From NCBI GenBank assembly GCA_902563305.1, contig CACEWP010000001.1, positions 62,001-126,000 of the forward strand: a stretch of 64,000 bases of DNA. The letters are read 5' to 3'. The DNA is from an uncultured Alphaproteobacteria bacterium. GTDB lineage: Bacteria; Pseudomonadota; Alphaproteobacteria; Methylaequorales; Methylaequoraceae. The notes under the pieces are model-generated. The model made no database searches, was not told the origin of the DNA, and was given only the letters and a program-made list of their open reading frames with translations. Both the position numbers and the translations under genes were made by a program. Of this stretch, positions 1-10,272 are shown in pieces. Numbering within the stretch: position 1 is the first letter of the stretch; every line of letters starts with the position of its first letter.

Positions 1-1
1 A

Positions 2-235
2 GAGGAAAACAAAAACAGAATTAGAGGAAAAAATGAAATTGGTTTTGCCTCAATTCGAGGAGGAGATGTAATAGGTGAACATAGTGTATATTTTTTTTTA
101 GATGGGGAAAGAATTGAACTAAAACATATTGCGTCTAGTAGGAGTATATTTTCTATTGGTGCACTAGAGGCTGCTAAATGGCTTTACAAAAAAAAACCAG
201 GCTTGTATACGACAATGGATATGGTAAAAAATTAA
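2..235 (+). CDS. dapB: 4-hydroxy-tetrahydrodipicolinate reductase, C-terminal part (truncated by window start)
   Basis: Frame 2 reads ...GFASIRGGDVIGEHSVYFFLDGERIELKHIASSRSIFSIGALEAAKWLYKKKPGLYTTMDMVKN*, a typical DapB C-terminus. Confidence 0.9.
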   Translation, partial: EENKNRIRGKNEIGFASIRGGDVIGEHSVYFFLDGERIELKHIASSRSIFSIGALEAAKWLYKKKPGLYTTMDMVKN

Positions 236-237
236 TT

Positions 238-792
238 ATGCTAGCTAGAAATTTTATATTATTAATTTCATTTTTTATTATTTCCGTGTCATGTGAGGAG
301 AAAGTCTCTGAGAGTGATCTAAATGATTACAAATCAATAATGGATGTTAGATTAGGCCACCTTGGGAATGCAATTATTTTGCAAGGAAGACTTCTCGATG
401 CTTTCAATTTAAGAAATGATAGGTCAGATGAAGATCACTTCAAAGAAGCAGAAGAATTAGTTCGAGGACATCTTGAATCATTTGGTCGACCTGATGATTT
501 GGAAGATTTAAAAATACCCAATTCAAGAAAAATTCAGGAGATTCATAGGTCACTGATTGAAGCATCAGAACTGATGATATCAGCAACTAATGCACTCGAG
601 GATAATGCTTGGCTTGGTGGATCTGTATCTTTTGCTGAAAGAAACTTAGAGGTAGCAAGATTTAATTTCCAAAATGCTGTTAAACTAGTTTATAAAGTTG
701 AAGATGATAAGGAGGTAAAACCTGTTATGGAATACGAAGAATATGAAGTAGGAGAAACCCCTATTAAATCTGATAAACTTCAATCAGATTGA
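238..792 (+). CDS. small lipoprotein, uncharacterised
   Basis: Start at ATG 238 (MLARNFILLISFFIISVSCEE..., signal peptide plus lipobox-like SVSC) is better than 178, which overlaps dapB in another frame. Confidence 0.65.
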   Translation: MLARNFILLISFFIISVSCEEKVSESDLNDYKSIMDVRLGHLGNAIILQGRLLDAFNLRNDRSDEDHFKEAEELVRGHLESFGRPDDLEDLKIPNSRKIQEIHRSLIEASELMISATNALEDNAWLGGSVSFAERNLEVARFNFQNAVKLVYKVEDDKEVKPVMEYEEYEVGETPIKSDKLQSD

Positions 793-799
793 TATAAAA

Positions 800-1708
800 T
801 TACTTGTTTATCATTGATCGATTTACCATCCACCCACCTAAAACAATTAAGAGTAAACCATAAAGCATGTTTTGTGACAAACTTTCTCCTAAAAATAAAA
901 AACCCCAAATTGAACCAAAACACGGAATTAGATAGTTGCTTTGACTTGCAAATACAGCTGTTCTTATTTTAATTAAGTTAAAAAAGATCAGGATTGCAAG
1001 TCCTGTACAAACAACACCAAGAATACTGGCTGAGAGGAAACTTTCCAAGCTTATATTTTGAAGATGAAAAATTTCAGAATTACCTGAAAAGAACAAATGA
1101 GAAACTAAAACTGGAAATGACAATATTGTTGCCAAAACAGTTGAAAAAGTAGCTATCTCAAGGGGTGTATTGTTATTAATTTTTTTAACTAAATTTGCTG
1201 ATAAGCCATAGCAAAAAGAAGAGAAAATAATTAAACACGAGAAACTTATAGTTGTCGACAAAATTGATAGATTTGAAGGATTAATAAAAACAATCATTCC
1301 AAAAAAACCAACCAATAAGCCAAAAACACTAAAGAAGTTTAACTCAGTACCTCTAAATAATATAAAAGAAATCAGCAAGGTAAACAGAGGCATTGTTCCT
1401 ATAAGAGTGGATGCAACAATACTATCTACATAAATTTCACTTAGACTAATAAGGTTGAATGGCAAAACATTCCCAAAAACAGCTATCCCGATTAATAGAC
1501 CTGTATTTTTAGAAAACATTTTTTTAAAAGTATTTCTTTGGCAAAAAAACATAAGAAAGAATGATGCAATTAGAAGTCTATAAAAGGTCAAAAGACTTGG
1601 AGGGATTGTATCAATACTTAATTTTATAAATAAGAAAGAGCTTCCCCATATGGCTGACAGTGAAATTAATGCTACATAACTTTTGAAGGGGATATTAAGA
1701 TTTTTCAG
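800..1708 (-). CDS. EamA/DMT-family transporter
   Basis: Multi-TM EamA-like. Homology-like TM1 (ALISLSAIWGSSFLFIKLSIDTIPPSLLTFYRL) continues upstream of the listed TTG start at 1591 to a CTG at 1706-1708, directly after the stop of the upstream gene. Confidence 0.7.
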   Translation of the reverse strand: MKNLNIPFKSYVALISLSAIWGSSFLFIKLSIDTIPPSLLTFYRLLIASFFLMFFCQRNTFKKMFSKNTGLLIGIAVFGNVLPFNLISLSEIYVDSIVASTLIGTMPLFTLLISFILFRGTELNFFSVFGLLVGFFGMIVFINPSNLSILSTTISFSCLIIFSSFCYGLSANLVKKINNNTPLEIATFSTVLATILSFPVLVSHLFFSGNSEIFHLQNISLESFLSASILGVVCTGLAILIFFNLIKIRTAVFASQSNYLIPCFGSIWGFLFLGESLSQNMLYGLLLIVLGGWMVNRSMINK

Positions 1709-1711
1709 ATT

Positions 1712-2179
1712 TTATCCAATACTATTTGAAAGTTTCAGAGCAGATTGAATTTGTGAAAGAAGTTTTTTTTTGTCATTATAATTTAAGAAAGATCCTAAAA
1801 GTACAACCTTATCCTTGGACTTAACAATTAAATTATGTTGGTGTCTGGCTGGATTTAAAATTTCCACCTTCGTCCAGTATGAGTCAAGATTCCAAGTTTG
1901 CATTTTTCCAGATGGAAAATTTCTAGTAATACAGAGTTTTTGACTGAGCACCTTAACTGTCTCGAAGATTTCGCCTGACTTATAATTAATTTTAAAAGCG
2001 TAGTAAAGTAACAAAACATCTAGACCTAAAAATCCGAAGACTGGCCAAGCCCCAATATACCAAAAGAAAACGCCCACAGCAAAAAAAACAAAAGACACAA
2101 TAAACATCAGGTTTCTAAAGCCTTTTTTGGATAGACTTCTATATGGAAGCACAGTTATATCTAAAAAAGTTTTTTCCAT
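1712..2179 (-). CDS. DUF2244-family membrane protein
   Basis: ITVLPYRSLSKKGFRNLM motif followed by two TM segments. Confidence 0.8.
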   Translation of the reverse strand: MEKTFLDITVLPYRSLSKKGFRNLMFIVSFVFFAVGVFFWYIGAWPVFGFLGLDVLLLYYAFKINYKSGEIFETVKVLSQKLCITRNFPSGKMQTWNLDSYWTKVEILNPARHQHNLIVKSKDKVVLLGSFLNYNDKKKLLSQIQSALKLSNSIG

Positions 2180-2283
2180 ACAACTATATAAAGCTATTTT
2201 TTTTATTTTTAAAGTTATATTTATGTGAAATATTTTTGAAATTCTATAATATCAAAATTTATATTATAAAAAGAAAGAATTAT

Positions 2284-3252
2284 ATGAATAAAAAAATTTT
2301 AGGAATGGGGAATGCAGTTTTGGATATTGTTTCATCCGTTTCAGATGATTTTCTGGCAAGTGCAAATTTAACAAAAGGGGCTATGACATTGGTAGACCAG
2401 AATGTATCTGATAAGATTCTAAAAAAAATTAACCCAATAAAAAAAGATTCTGGTGGGTCAGTAGCAAATACAATAGTGGGAATCTCACTTCTAGGATTAA
2501 ATTCATTTTTCTGTGGAAAAGTCAGAGACGATGAGCTTGGCGACGAATTTATTTCAGATATGGAAAAAACTAAAACTAAATTTCTTTGCAAACAATCCAC
2601 TCAAGGTTTGCCGACTGCAAGATGTATTGTATTCGTTTCGCCAGACGGTGAACGTTCAATGCAAACTTTCTTAGGAGCGAGCACAACTCTTGGGAAAGAG
2701 GATATAAAATCTGACTTTTTTAATGATATAGATTATTTATTAATTGAAGGTTACTTATGGAGTTCAGAAAGCGCAAGAGAGGCAATCTATAAAGCTATCG
2801 AAATTGCGAAGATTAAAAAAATTAAAATTGTTTTTTCACTATCTGATCCAAACTTAGTGAAGATGTACAGGGATGACTTTCTTAAACTATTAAAGTCTGA
2901 GATAAATATTTTAATAGGTAACGAACATGAATTTAAAGAATTATTAGGTAATAACAATTTATTAAATTTTTTAAAAACACAGACAGTTGAAATGTTACTT
3001 AAAACAATGGGTAATAAGGGTGTTGAAGTTGTTGATTCTGAGGGATCTGAAATAATACCTTCATTCCAAGTTGAATCGGTATTAGATACTACAGGAGCTG
3101 GAGATATGTTTGCTGCGGGATTCTTATACAAGTTATTAAAAGGCGAGTCGCCAAAAAAATCTGCTTTATTTGGCTGTAAAGTTGCGTCATTGATCATTCA
3201 GCAATACGGAGCAAGACTAACAGAAGAGACTTTAAGTAATCTAGCTAACTAG
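2284..3252 (+). CDS. PfkB-family sugar/adenosine kinase
   Basis: MNKKILGMGNAVLDIV..., GGSVANT, DTTGAGDMFAAGFLY signature; start moved to ATG 2284. Confidence 0.9.
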   Translation: MNKKILGMGNAVLDIVSSVSDDFLASANLTKGAMTLVDQNVSDKILKKINPIKKDSGGSVANTIVGISLLGLNSFFCGKVRDDELGDEFISDMEKTKTKFLCKQSTQGLPTARCIVFVSPDGERSMQTFLGASTTLGKEDIKSDFFNDIDYLLIEGYLWSSESAREAIYKAIEIAKIKKIKIVFSLSDPNLVKMYRDDFLKLLKSEINILIGNEHEFKELLGNNNLLNFLKTQTVEMLLKTMGNKGVEVVDSEGSEIIPSFQVESVLDTTGAGDMFAAGFLYKLLKGESPKKSALFGCKVASLIIQQYGARLTEETLSNLAN

Positions 3253-3481
3253 TTAAAAAAAAGTTAATTATTCCAAATGCAAAAATTGGTATTTGAAAAC
3301 CAAAATTTGTGAGAATCGCTTTATCTCTTAATAGATAGCCACTAACACTCCAGAATATAACACCTGAGCCATGTAAAAAAATATTTAAAGGATAGTAATT
3401 AAGGTTTGTCAAAAGTATGCCACTTAAGACAAGGATAGTACCTATCCACTTATTTACTTCTGCAACTTTATTCATGAGCAT
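3245..3481 (-). CDS. small membrane protein, uncharacterised
   Basis: 78-aa hydrophobic ORF with several TM segments, in a gap between genes. Confidence 0.5.
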   Translation of the reverse strand: MLMNKVAEVNKWIGTILVLSGILLTNLNYYPLNIFLHGSGVIFWSVSGYLLRDKAILTNFGFQIPIFAFGIINFFLTS

Positions 3482-3522
3482 AACTATTTGCTTTCCTAAA
3501 TTTTTTGAGATTTTTACTGCTT

Positions 3523-5412
3523 CTAAAAATCTATAATCGTTTTTAATTTTCTTAGTACCAAGTTAACAGGAATAGCATTAATATTTGTAGATTTAAAGGT
3601 CTTTTGAGAAGATATTGAAACATGAAGAGGATTACCAATTGGAGCAAACTTTTCAGCACTAGTTGGTCCAAAAAGCGTTAAGGTTGGAGTCCCAGTTGAG
3701 GAAATTAAATGACCACATCCTGTGTCATTACTTATCCCTGCTTTGCAATTTTTTACAATTTTAATTGTTTCCATTGGGTTATTGCTTTTGAAAATTTTTA
3801 TCTTCCCCCCAAACTCTCTAATTAAATTTCTCTCTAGATCAGTTTCTTTTGGACCTAAAATGAAGACTGGAAGAAGATTCCTTCTAATTAAATGTTCTGC
3901 GATATCAATGAAATTTTCAAAGGCCCATCGTTTCCAAATAACCGAAGCACCAGGACAAATAGCAATTTTATTATTATTAACCTTATTGTTAAGATTTGAA
4001 AATTTGACTTTTGAGGGACTGAGAACTTCAGACAAATTTACCAAGTGTTGACTAATATTTTTTTCGTCAGGATTTTCTGGAATTAAATCAGAAAACAAGT
4101 AATTTGCACATGAAGAAACAAAAATTTTAGTTTTAATTTTTTGTAAGATAAGGGTGGTTAAAAATCTTTTTTGAGTATCTATAACAATATCATAAGTTCC
4201 AAATTTATTTTTTTTAAACAAATCAAGAATATTAGAACCAAAATCTTCTTCATAAATATTATCTATGAGGCCTGAAGCAATAGAACTTAGCTCGGTTCTA
4301 AAAATTGAATTTCCTTTTCCTGCTAACCACGTTATTTGTGCATTAGGAAATATTTGTCTAAGACATTTAAGAAGAGGTAGTTTTAACAAAGCATCTCCTA
4401 GTAGATCTAATCCAACATAAACTAAAATTTTTACTTTCGATTTATCCTTTTTTTGGATTTTTCTTATTTCTTCATTGGAAACCCAAGTTCTGAATACCTG
4501 ATAACGAACAACTTTAGGATTAATCCTTGGGTTAACTTTGCTGAAACAATATGTGAGAAGAAATTTATTAAAAAGTTTTTCTTTGTTTACTCTTCTTCTC
4601 CAAGATAAACACCGTGCAACTATCTTTCTTAGCGCCTTCCTTTTCAATGCTTTATTAACAAATGCTGCTTTTTCTAAAAAATTAAGAGTTGCTATTGAGA
4701 GGTCATAAAGGGTTTGAGCATTATTACTCATTATCCTTTCTTTTATGAAAGAAGGTCCAACACATATAATTTTCTCAGTAGAAAAAACATTGAACTTTCT
4801 GGAGGTTTTTGAAATATATTGATTCCCAGCCACACGAAGCGGAAGTGAATAATCTTGAACAAAAACAGTTTCGTCGCAGCCCTTTACCTCCAAAATAGTT
4901 TCGGTTCTAATCATGAGATTGCTCGACCCACCCCAACCATTTACAAGAAACTTTTCGAATGTATTTTGAATTTCTGAGGATTCAGGCTTATTATTTGTGA
5001 AATTATACTTATTAGGATCTGGACTCCAATCCCAATCACCATACAAAAGATCGATATCTTTTTTTTGCATTTGTGATTTCATATATTTCAAACTATCTGG
5101 AGCGAGTATATCGTCGCCATCTAAAAGTTTGATATAAGAGTACTTGACAAACTTAAGAGCATTATTTGTTGCGATACTTGGTCCTGAGTTTTTCTGAGTA
5201 AAAATTTTATAATCTATTTTGCTAGATTTTAGAAAGTCTTTAGCAATTTTATATGAACGGTCTTTGGAACCGTCATCTACAACGATGACTTGATATTTTT
5301 CGGATTCTTCAAATTGATTTGTAGCGGAGTTTAAGGTTTGTAGAATATATTCTTCTTTATTATATAACGTGACAATTATTGATATGCCGTCTTTATATTT
5401 TACTCTTTGCAC
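3523..5412 (-). CDS. two-domain glycosyltransferase: GT2 (N-term) fused to GT9/heptosyltransferase-like (C-term)
   Basis: SIIVTLYNKEEYILQTLNS...VVDDGSKD...LLDGDD (GT2), then ILVYVGLDLLGDALLKLPLL...ICPGAS..KRW...ISNDTGCGHLISSTGTPTLTLFGPT (GT9). Confidence 0.85.
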   Translation of the reverse strand: MQRVKYKDGISIIVTLYNKEEYILQTLNSATNQFEESEKYQVIVVDDGSKDRSYKIAKDFLKSSKIDYKIFTQKNSGPSIATNNALKFVKYSYIKLLDGDDILAPDSLKYMKSQMQKKDIDLLYGDWDWSPDPNKYNFTNNKPESSEIQNTFEKFLVNGWGGSSNLMIRTETILEVKGCDETVFVQDYSLPLRVAGNQYISKTSRKFNVFSTEKIICVGPSFIKERIMSNNAQTLYDLSIATLNFLEKAAFVNKALKRKALRKIVARCLSWRRRVNKEKLFNKFLLTYCFSKVNPRINPKVVRYQVFRTWVSNEEIRKIQKKDKSKVKILVYVGLDLLGDALLKLPLLKCLRQIFPNAQITWLAGKGNSIFRTELSSIASGLIDNIYEEDFGSNILDLFKKNKFGTYDIVIDTQKRFLTTLILQKIKTKIFVSSCANYLFSDLIPENPDEKNISQHLVNLSEVLSPSKVKFSNLNNKVNNNKIAICPGASVIWKRWAFENFIDIAEHLIRRNLLPVFILGPKETDLERNLIREFGGKIKIFKSNNPMETIKIVKNCKAGISNDTGCGHLISSTGTPTLTLFGPTSAEKFAPIGNPLHVSISSQKTFKSTNINAIPVNLVLRKLKTIIDF

Positions 5413-5463
5413 TGAAGATTCCCTTAATCTTTCTTCTCCTCTGTTTTTAATATTAACACAAGT

Positions 5464-6153
5464 CTAATCTTTATCAATAGAGTAGCCAGAGGACCTGATA
5501 GTCCTTATAAAGTTTTTTTTTCCTTCGATATTTAATGATTTTCTAAGCCTCCTTATGTGAGTGTCAACAGTTCTTCGTTCAACATAAATCCCGTGTCCCC
5601 AAACAGAATCTAGAAGTTGTTCTCTTGAAAATACTCTGCAAGGGTTTTCCATAAGATGCTTTAAAAGATTATATTCCGTGGGTCCAAGATGAACTCTCGT
5701 TTTTCCTCTGAATACTTTATGTTCATTATCCAAAATTTTAATGTCTTCAAACTCTAATATGTTGTTTTGAGTAGAAGTTGATCTTCTAATAAGGGCTTTT
5801 ATTCTTGCAATAAGTTCTGCAGGGCTAAAAGGTTTTGATATGTAATCATCCGCCCCATATTCCAAACCCCTTATTCTGTCTTCCTCTTCCTCTCTGGCAG
5901 TCAACATTATAATCGGTAAATTACTGGTTTCTTGTTTTCTTCGCAGAATTTTACAAAGCTCTAATCCATTTGGTTCAGGAATCATCCAATCAAATATAGC
6001 CAATGATGGAATTTCTTCTTTAATCAACAATAGTGCTTCTTCACCGTTAGTGGCTGATTTTACCTGAAATCCGTTTTTTTCAATATTGTAGGTAATCATT
6101 GGTAGTAATGATTTATCATCCTCCACCACAAGAATTGTTTTTTTAGTTTCCAT
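5464..6153 (-). CDS. phoB: phosphate regulon response regulator PhoB
   Basis: REC plus winged-helix OmpR/PhoB family; adjacent to phoU/pst. Confidence 0.93.
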   Translation of the reverse strand: METKKTILVVEDDKSLLPMITYNIEKNGFQVKSATNGEEALLLIKEEIPSLAIFDWMIPEPNGLELCKILRRKQETSNLPIIMLTAREEEEDRIRGLEYGADDYISKPFSPAELIARIKALIRRSTSTQNNILEFEDIKILDNEHKVFRGKTRVHLGPTEYNLLKHLMENPCRVFSREQLLDSVWGHGIYVERRTVDTHIRRLRKSLNIEGKKNFIRTIRSSGYSIDKD

Positions 6154-6807
6154 TTATTTAAGAGTACCTTGAAGATTATAAATAACTTCTTTTGATATTA
6201 CTTTTGATAGATCTCCAATTCTTTCTAATTCTTTAGCGATAAATAACATTTGTGTACAAAACCCAATAATATCTCTATCTTCCATCATCAAATGTAAATG
6301 CTCTCTAAAACAAGTTTCATACACAGAGTTAATTGTGATATCTTCGGTAGGAACAGATCGTGCAATTTCTTTTGACTCTTGATCATAAGCACTTAGGGCT
6401 GTGGAAAAATTTTTTAAAACTAAAAGGCCAAGTTGGTGAATTGAATCAGTGCTATAGCTATCAGGAGATTTTTTTACTGATAATATCCTTCCAGCCACGT
6501 TGGATGCATGATCACCGATGCGTTCTAGTATACTTGATATTTTCAGAGAAATAATAATCTGCCTAAGATCATCTGCAAGAGGTTGTCTTTTTGACAACGT
6601 AATGGTCGCAAATCCTCTTATTTTTTTTTCTAAAGCATCAATGCCTTTATCATTTTCTATAACTTCATTAGCTTTTGAAATATTGATTATTTTTATCAAG
6701 TCAACTGCTTGGAAGATTTGTTTTTCAACATTCAAACCCATTTTTGTTAAGTTGCTTTTTAGAGAATTTAAATCTTCATCATATGTTGTTACAATATGTT
6801 CTTTCAT
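6154..6807 (-). CDS. phoU: phosphate signalling protein PhoU
   Basis: PhoU repeats (ERIGDHASNVAGR, ELERIGDLSKVIS); position after pstB. Confidence 0.93.
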   Translation of the reverse strand: MKEHIVTTYDEDLNSLKSNLTKMGLNVEKQIFQAVDLIKIINISKANEVIENDKGIDALEKKIRGFATITLSKRQPLADDLRQIIISLKISSILERIGDHASNVAGRILSVKKSPDSYSTDSIHQLGLLVLKNFSTALSAYDQESKEIARSVPTEDITINSVYETCFREHLHLMMEDRDIIGFCTQMLFIAKELERIGDLSKVISKEVIYNLQGTLK

Positions 6808-6810
6808 TTT

Positions 6811-7575
6811 TTAACCTATTTTTCCTGTTATATAATCTTGAGTTTTTTTTTGGCTTGGTGTTGAAAAAATTTGATCTGTGCGCCCTACCTCGATTAAATT
6901 ACCCATATGAAAAAAAGCAGTTTGCTGTGAAACTCTTGCAGCTTGCTGCATAGAGTGAGTAACTATTACAATAGTAAAGTTTTTAACTAACTCATCAATA
7001 AGTTCTTCAATTACAGCAGTTGCTATTGGATCTAGTGCTGAGCAAGGTTCATCCATTAGAATGATTTGTGGACTAATTGCAATGGCTCTGGCTATGCATA
7101 GTCTTTGTTGTTGTCCCCCCGATAAAGAGGTTCCTGAATCATTTAGCCTATCTTTTACCTCTTCAAACAAACCAGCTTTTTTTAAGCTATATATAACTAG
7201 CTCCTCTAATTCATCATCGCTATTAACAATTCCATGAATTTTTGGTCCGTAGGCAACATTATCAAAAATTGACTTAGGGAATGGATTAGGTTTTTGGAAC
7301 ACCATTCCTATCTTTGCCCTAAGTAAAACCGGGTCGACTTCTGTGGAATATATATCTTCTTCATCAACAATAATTTTTCCTTCTATCCTACAAATATCAA
7401 TCGTATCATTCATACGATTTATACATCTAAGAAAAGTAGATTTTCCACAACCACTTGGACCTATTAAGGCTGTGACCTTATTTGTAGGAATTTCAAGATT
7501 GATTTTATCAAGTGCTTTCTTCTGGCCATAGTAAACATTAACATTTTTACTTTTTATTTTAATTTTTTCTGTCAT
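6811..7575 (-). CDS. pstB: phosphate ABC transporter ATPase PstB
   Basis: Walker [10 protein letters not shown], signature [28 protein letters not shown]. Confidence 0.96.
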   Translation of the reverse strand: MTEKIKIKSKNVNVYYGQKKALDKINLEIPTNKVTALIGPSGCGKSTFLRCINRMNDTIDICRIEGKIIVDEEDIYSTEVDPVLLRAKIGMVFQKPNPFPKSIFDNVAYGPKIHGIVNSDDELEELVIYSLKKAGLFEEVKDRLNDSGTSLSGGQQQRLCIARAIAISPQIILMDEPCSALDPIATAVIEELIDELVKNFTIVIVTHSMQQAARVSQQTAFFHMGNLIEVGRTDQIFSTPSQKKTQDYITGKIG

Positions 7576-7593
7576 AAAACCTCTCATAATATT

Positions 7594-8868
7594 TTACCAT
7601 TTTTTTTCAAACTTTTGTCTAATATATACTGCCAATCCGTTCATCAAAATAAGAAAAGAAAGTAAAACCATTACCCCTGCCGCAGTAAGCTCAACAAAAC
7701 CTCTAGCAGCAGTACTTTTCCAAAGATAAATTTGAACTGGAAGAACAGTAGAGGAATCTAAAAATGACCCTGGAACATCAACAATAAACGCAACCATTCC
7801 TATCATTAATAATGGTGCGGACTCTCCAAGTGCTTGAGACATTCCAATGATGGTTCCTGTCAGAATACCTGGCAAAGAAAGTGGAAGTACATGATGAGTA
7901 ACTGTCTGAAACTTCGTTGCACCTAAACCAATTGCAGCTTCTCTAATTGACGGTGGTACAGCCTTTAATGAAGCTCTGGTGGCAATAATAATTGTTGGAA
8001 GAGTCATAAGAGCTAAAACCATTCCGCCAACGATGGGGGCAGATCTCGGTAAATGCATGACATTGAGAAAAATTGCTAAACCTAATAATCCAAATATTAT
8101 AGAGGGTACGGCTGCTAAGTTATTAATATTAACCTCAATAAAATCTGTAAATTTATTTTTTGGTGCAAGCTCCTCAAGAAAGACTCCTGCGGCAACGGCA
8201 ATTGGAAATGATAGAATTAATGTTACAAATAATGTAAAGAATGAGCCTACAAGCGAGCCCCAGATTCCTGCTTGTTCCGGTTCTGTTGAATCTGCCTTTA
8301 CAAAAAAGTTTTTATTAAAATTACTTTCAATATTATTTGCTGATCTTATTTCATTCAGCCAATTCAATTCGAGGTTAGAAATCAATCTATCTTCTTCTGC
8401 TATCAACTCCATGTCTGGATTTTTATTTATAACATCAATTTTTGAGGAGGCTAATAACCATAAGGTGACTTTCTGGCCTATTAGTTGTTTGTTTTCTAGA
8501 ACAAGTCTCATAAGGTTTTCTTCCTCTGAACTAGAGATAAAGTTACTTAATTTGCGTAATTCGCCCTTGTCAGAAATTTCTGGAAAAAAACTATTTAAAG
8601 AGTTTTTGATTATTTTTTGAAAATTTGCGAATTTTATATCTTCTTCTTTTTGGTCATTGTCTGTGTAAATTATATCAGGATCAAAATATACTTCTAATTT
8701 TATATAAGTACTTAAAAAAGCTTTTTTCCCCTCCATAAAAATTGAACTAAGAATAATACATAAAAATGTGACTGCAGATGTTATACCTAGCAAACCATAA
8801 ATCTTGAATCGTGATTCTTGTCTTTTTCTTTTTTTTAGAGAATATTCTATTTTTTTTAGGTTATTCAT
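7594..8868 (-). CDS. pstA: phosphate ABC transporter permease PstA
   Basis: PstA permease motifs (NNLAAVPSIIFGLLGL, LPRSAPIVGGMVLALMTLP), between pstC and pstB. Confidence 0.95.
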   Translation of the reverse strand: MNNLKKIEYSLKKRKRQESRFKIYGLLGITSAVTFLCIILSSIFMEGKKAFLSTYIKLEVYFDPDIIYTDNDQKEEDIKFANFQKIIKNSLNSFFPEISDKGELRKLSNFISSSEEENLMRLVLENKQLIGQKVTLWLLASSKIDVINKNPDMELIAEEDRLISNLELNWLNEIRSANNIESNFNKNFFVKADSTEPEQAGIWGSLVGSFFTLFVTLILSFPIAVAAGVFLEELAPKNKFTDFIEVNINNLAAVPSIIFGLLGLAIFLNVMHLPRSAPIVGGMVLALMTLPTIIIATRASLKAVPPSIREAAIGLGATKFQTVTHHVLPLSLPGILTGTIIGMSQALGESAPLLMIGMVAFIVDVPGSFLDSSTVLPVQIYLWKSTAARGFVELTAAGVMVLLSFLILMNGLAVYIRQKFEKKW

Positions 8869-10246
8869 ATCTTTCCCTGTATTTACTTACAATTTTGAGT
8901 GCCAATAAATTTAAAAAAAGGGTTGCAACAAAAAGTGTGATTCCTAGGGCAAAAGCAGCAAGTGTTTTTGCACTATCAAACTCTTGGTCGCCAATTAAGA
9001 GTGTAACTATTTGTACTGTGACAGTTGTTACAGCTTCAAAAGGATTAGCTGTTAAGTTTGCTGCAATTCCTGCAGCCATAACAACTATCATAGTTTCGCC
9101 TATAGCACGAGAAACTGCGAGAAGAATTGCTCCAATTATACCAGGCAAAGCAGCTGGAAGTATTATTTTTTTAACTGTTTCTGATTTTGTTGCTCCCATA
9201 GCATAAGATGCATCACGTAAGGACTTTGGCACGGCACTGATAACATCATCTGATAAAGATGAAATAAAAGGAATAATCATTATTCCCATAACACCACCAG
9301 CGGCTATTGCACTTTCAGAGGCAATATTAAATCCACTATAGTTTGCTAAATCTTTAAAAAAAGGACCAACTGTAATAGCTGCAAAAAATCCATACACTAC
9401 AGTAGGTACGCCTGCTAGTATTTCTAAGATTGGTTTAAAGGTTTGTCGAACTTTGGGAGTTGCATATTCTGATAAATATACAGCAGAAAGCAAACCAACT
9501 GGAATTGCCACAGACATTGCTATCAGGGTGATCAAAAGTGTTCCTGAAAAAATCGGGATTGCTCCAAAAACACCTTGACTTGCAATTTGTCCTTCTCTAA
9601 TTGCTGTTTGAGGGCTCCAAGATAGACCAAATAAGAAATCAAAAAAAGGTATTTCATCAAAAAATCTTAAAGCTTCAAAAATCAGAGAAAAAATAATTCC
9701 TATAGTTGTAATTATTGCGATTGTCGAAGAGAATATTAATAGATTTATATTTGATTTTTCTACTGCCTGTCTTGCCTTAAATGTGGTTGAAATCTTTTTT
9801 AATGAAAAATAGCTAGAGAGAAAAGCAACAATTAAAATAGAAAAATATGCAAAAGAGTTTGAGTAATTATTTAGGTCTTTAAAATATGTCGCGCTTTCCA
9901 CTATCAAAGGATTTGTTCCTGGGAAAATTCTCTCGAGATCGACTGCTTTTATGCTATCAACTAGCATTGAGGGGGCTCCATCGAAGTTTGCTGATAATTG
10001 CTCCGGGATGTTTTGTAATAAAATGTATTCCAGAATAAAGGGCTTACCAACTAACCAGAGCAGAAGCAATGATGATGTTGGGAAAATAATTAATAGGAGT
10101 GAATATGTTCCGTAGTAAGATGGCAGAGAGGGAAGTTTTGATCCTTTTTCTAATTTAGCATTAAGTTTTAAGGCTTTGTTGGTTGCATACCAGTGAACTG
10201 ATAGCCCCAACACTACTAAAATAAAGAAAAAGGACCAAAAACCCAT
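8861..10246 (-). CDS. pstC: phosphate ABC transporter permease PstC
   Basis: PstC permease (LLSAVYLSEYA, ILAGVPTVVYGFFA, ATKSETVKKIILPAALPGI). Confidence 0.95.
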   Translation of the reverse strand: MGFWSFFFILVVLGLSVHWYATNKALKLNAKLEKGSKLPSLPSYYGTYSLLLIIFPTSSLLLLWLVGKPFILEYILLQNIPEQLSANFDGAPSMLVDSIKAVDLERIFPGTNPLIVESATYFKDLNNYSNSFAYFSILIVAFLSSYFSLKKISTTFKARQAVEKSNINLLIFSSTIAIITTIGIIFSLIFEALRFFDEIPFFDFLFGLSWSPQTAIREGQIASQGVFGAIPIFSGTLLITLIAMSVAIPVGLLSAVYLSEYATPKVRQTFKPILEILAGVPTVVYGFFAAITVGPFFKDLANYSGFNIASESAIAAGGVMGIMIIPFISSLSDDVISAVPKSLRDASYAMGATKSETVKKIILPAALPGIIGAILLAVSRAIGETMIVVMAAGIAANLTANPFEAVTTVTVQIVTLLIGDQEFDSAKTLAAFALGITLFVATLFLNLLALKIVSKYRERYE

Positions 10247-10272
10247 AACGTAACATTAAAGAATTCCTTCTT

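Noticed and set aside
178-237. Listed start of the first ORF at 178
   Set aside because: Overlaps the dapB 3' end in another frame; the lipoprotein signal starts at 238
2280-3197. Minus-strand ORFs 2280-2600 and 2787-3197 (and similar antisense ORFs across the track, e.g. 7979-8620, 20208-21089, 26436-26822, 50879-51265)
   Set aside because: They lie fully opposite well-identified genes, have no recognisable domain, and look like shadow ORFs of biased codon use
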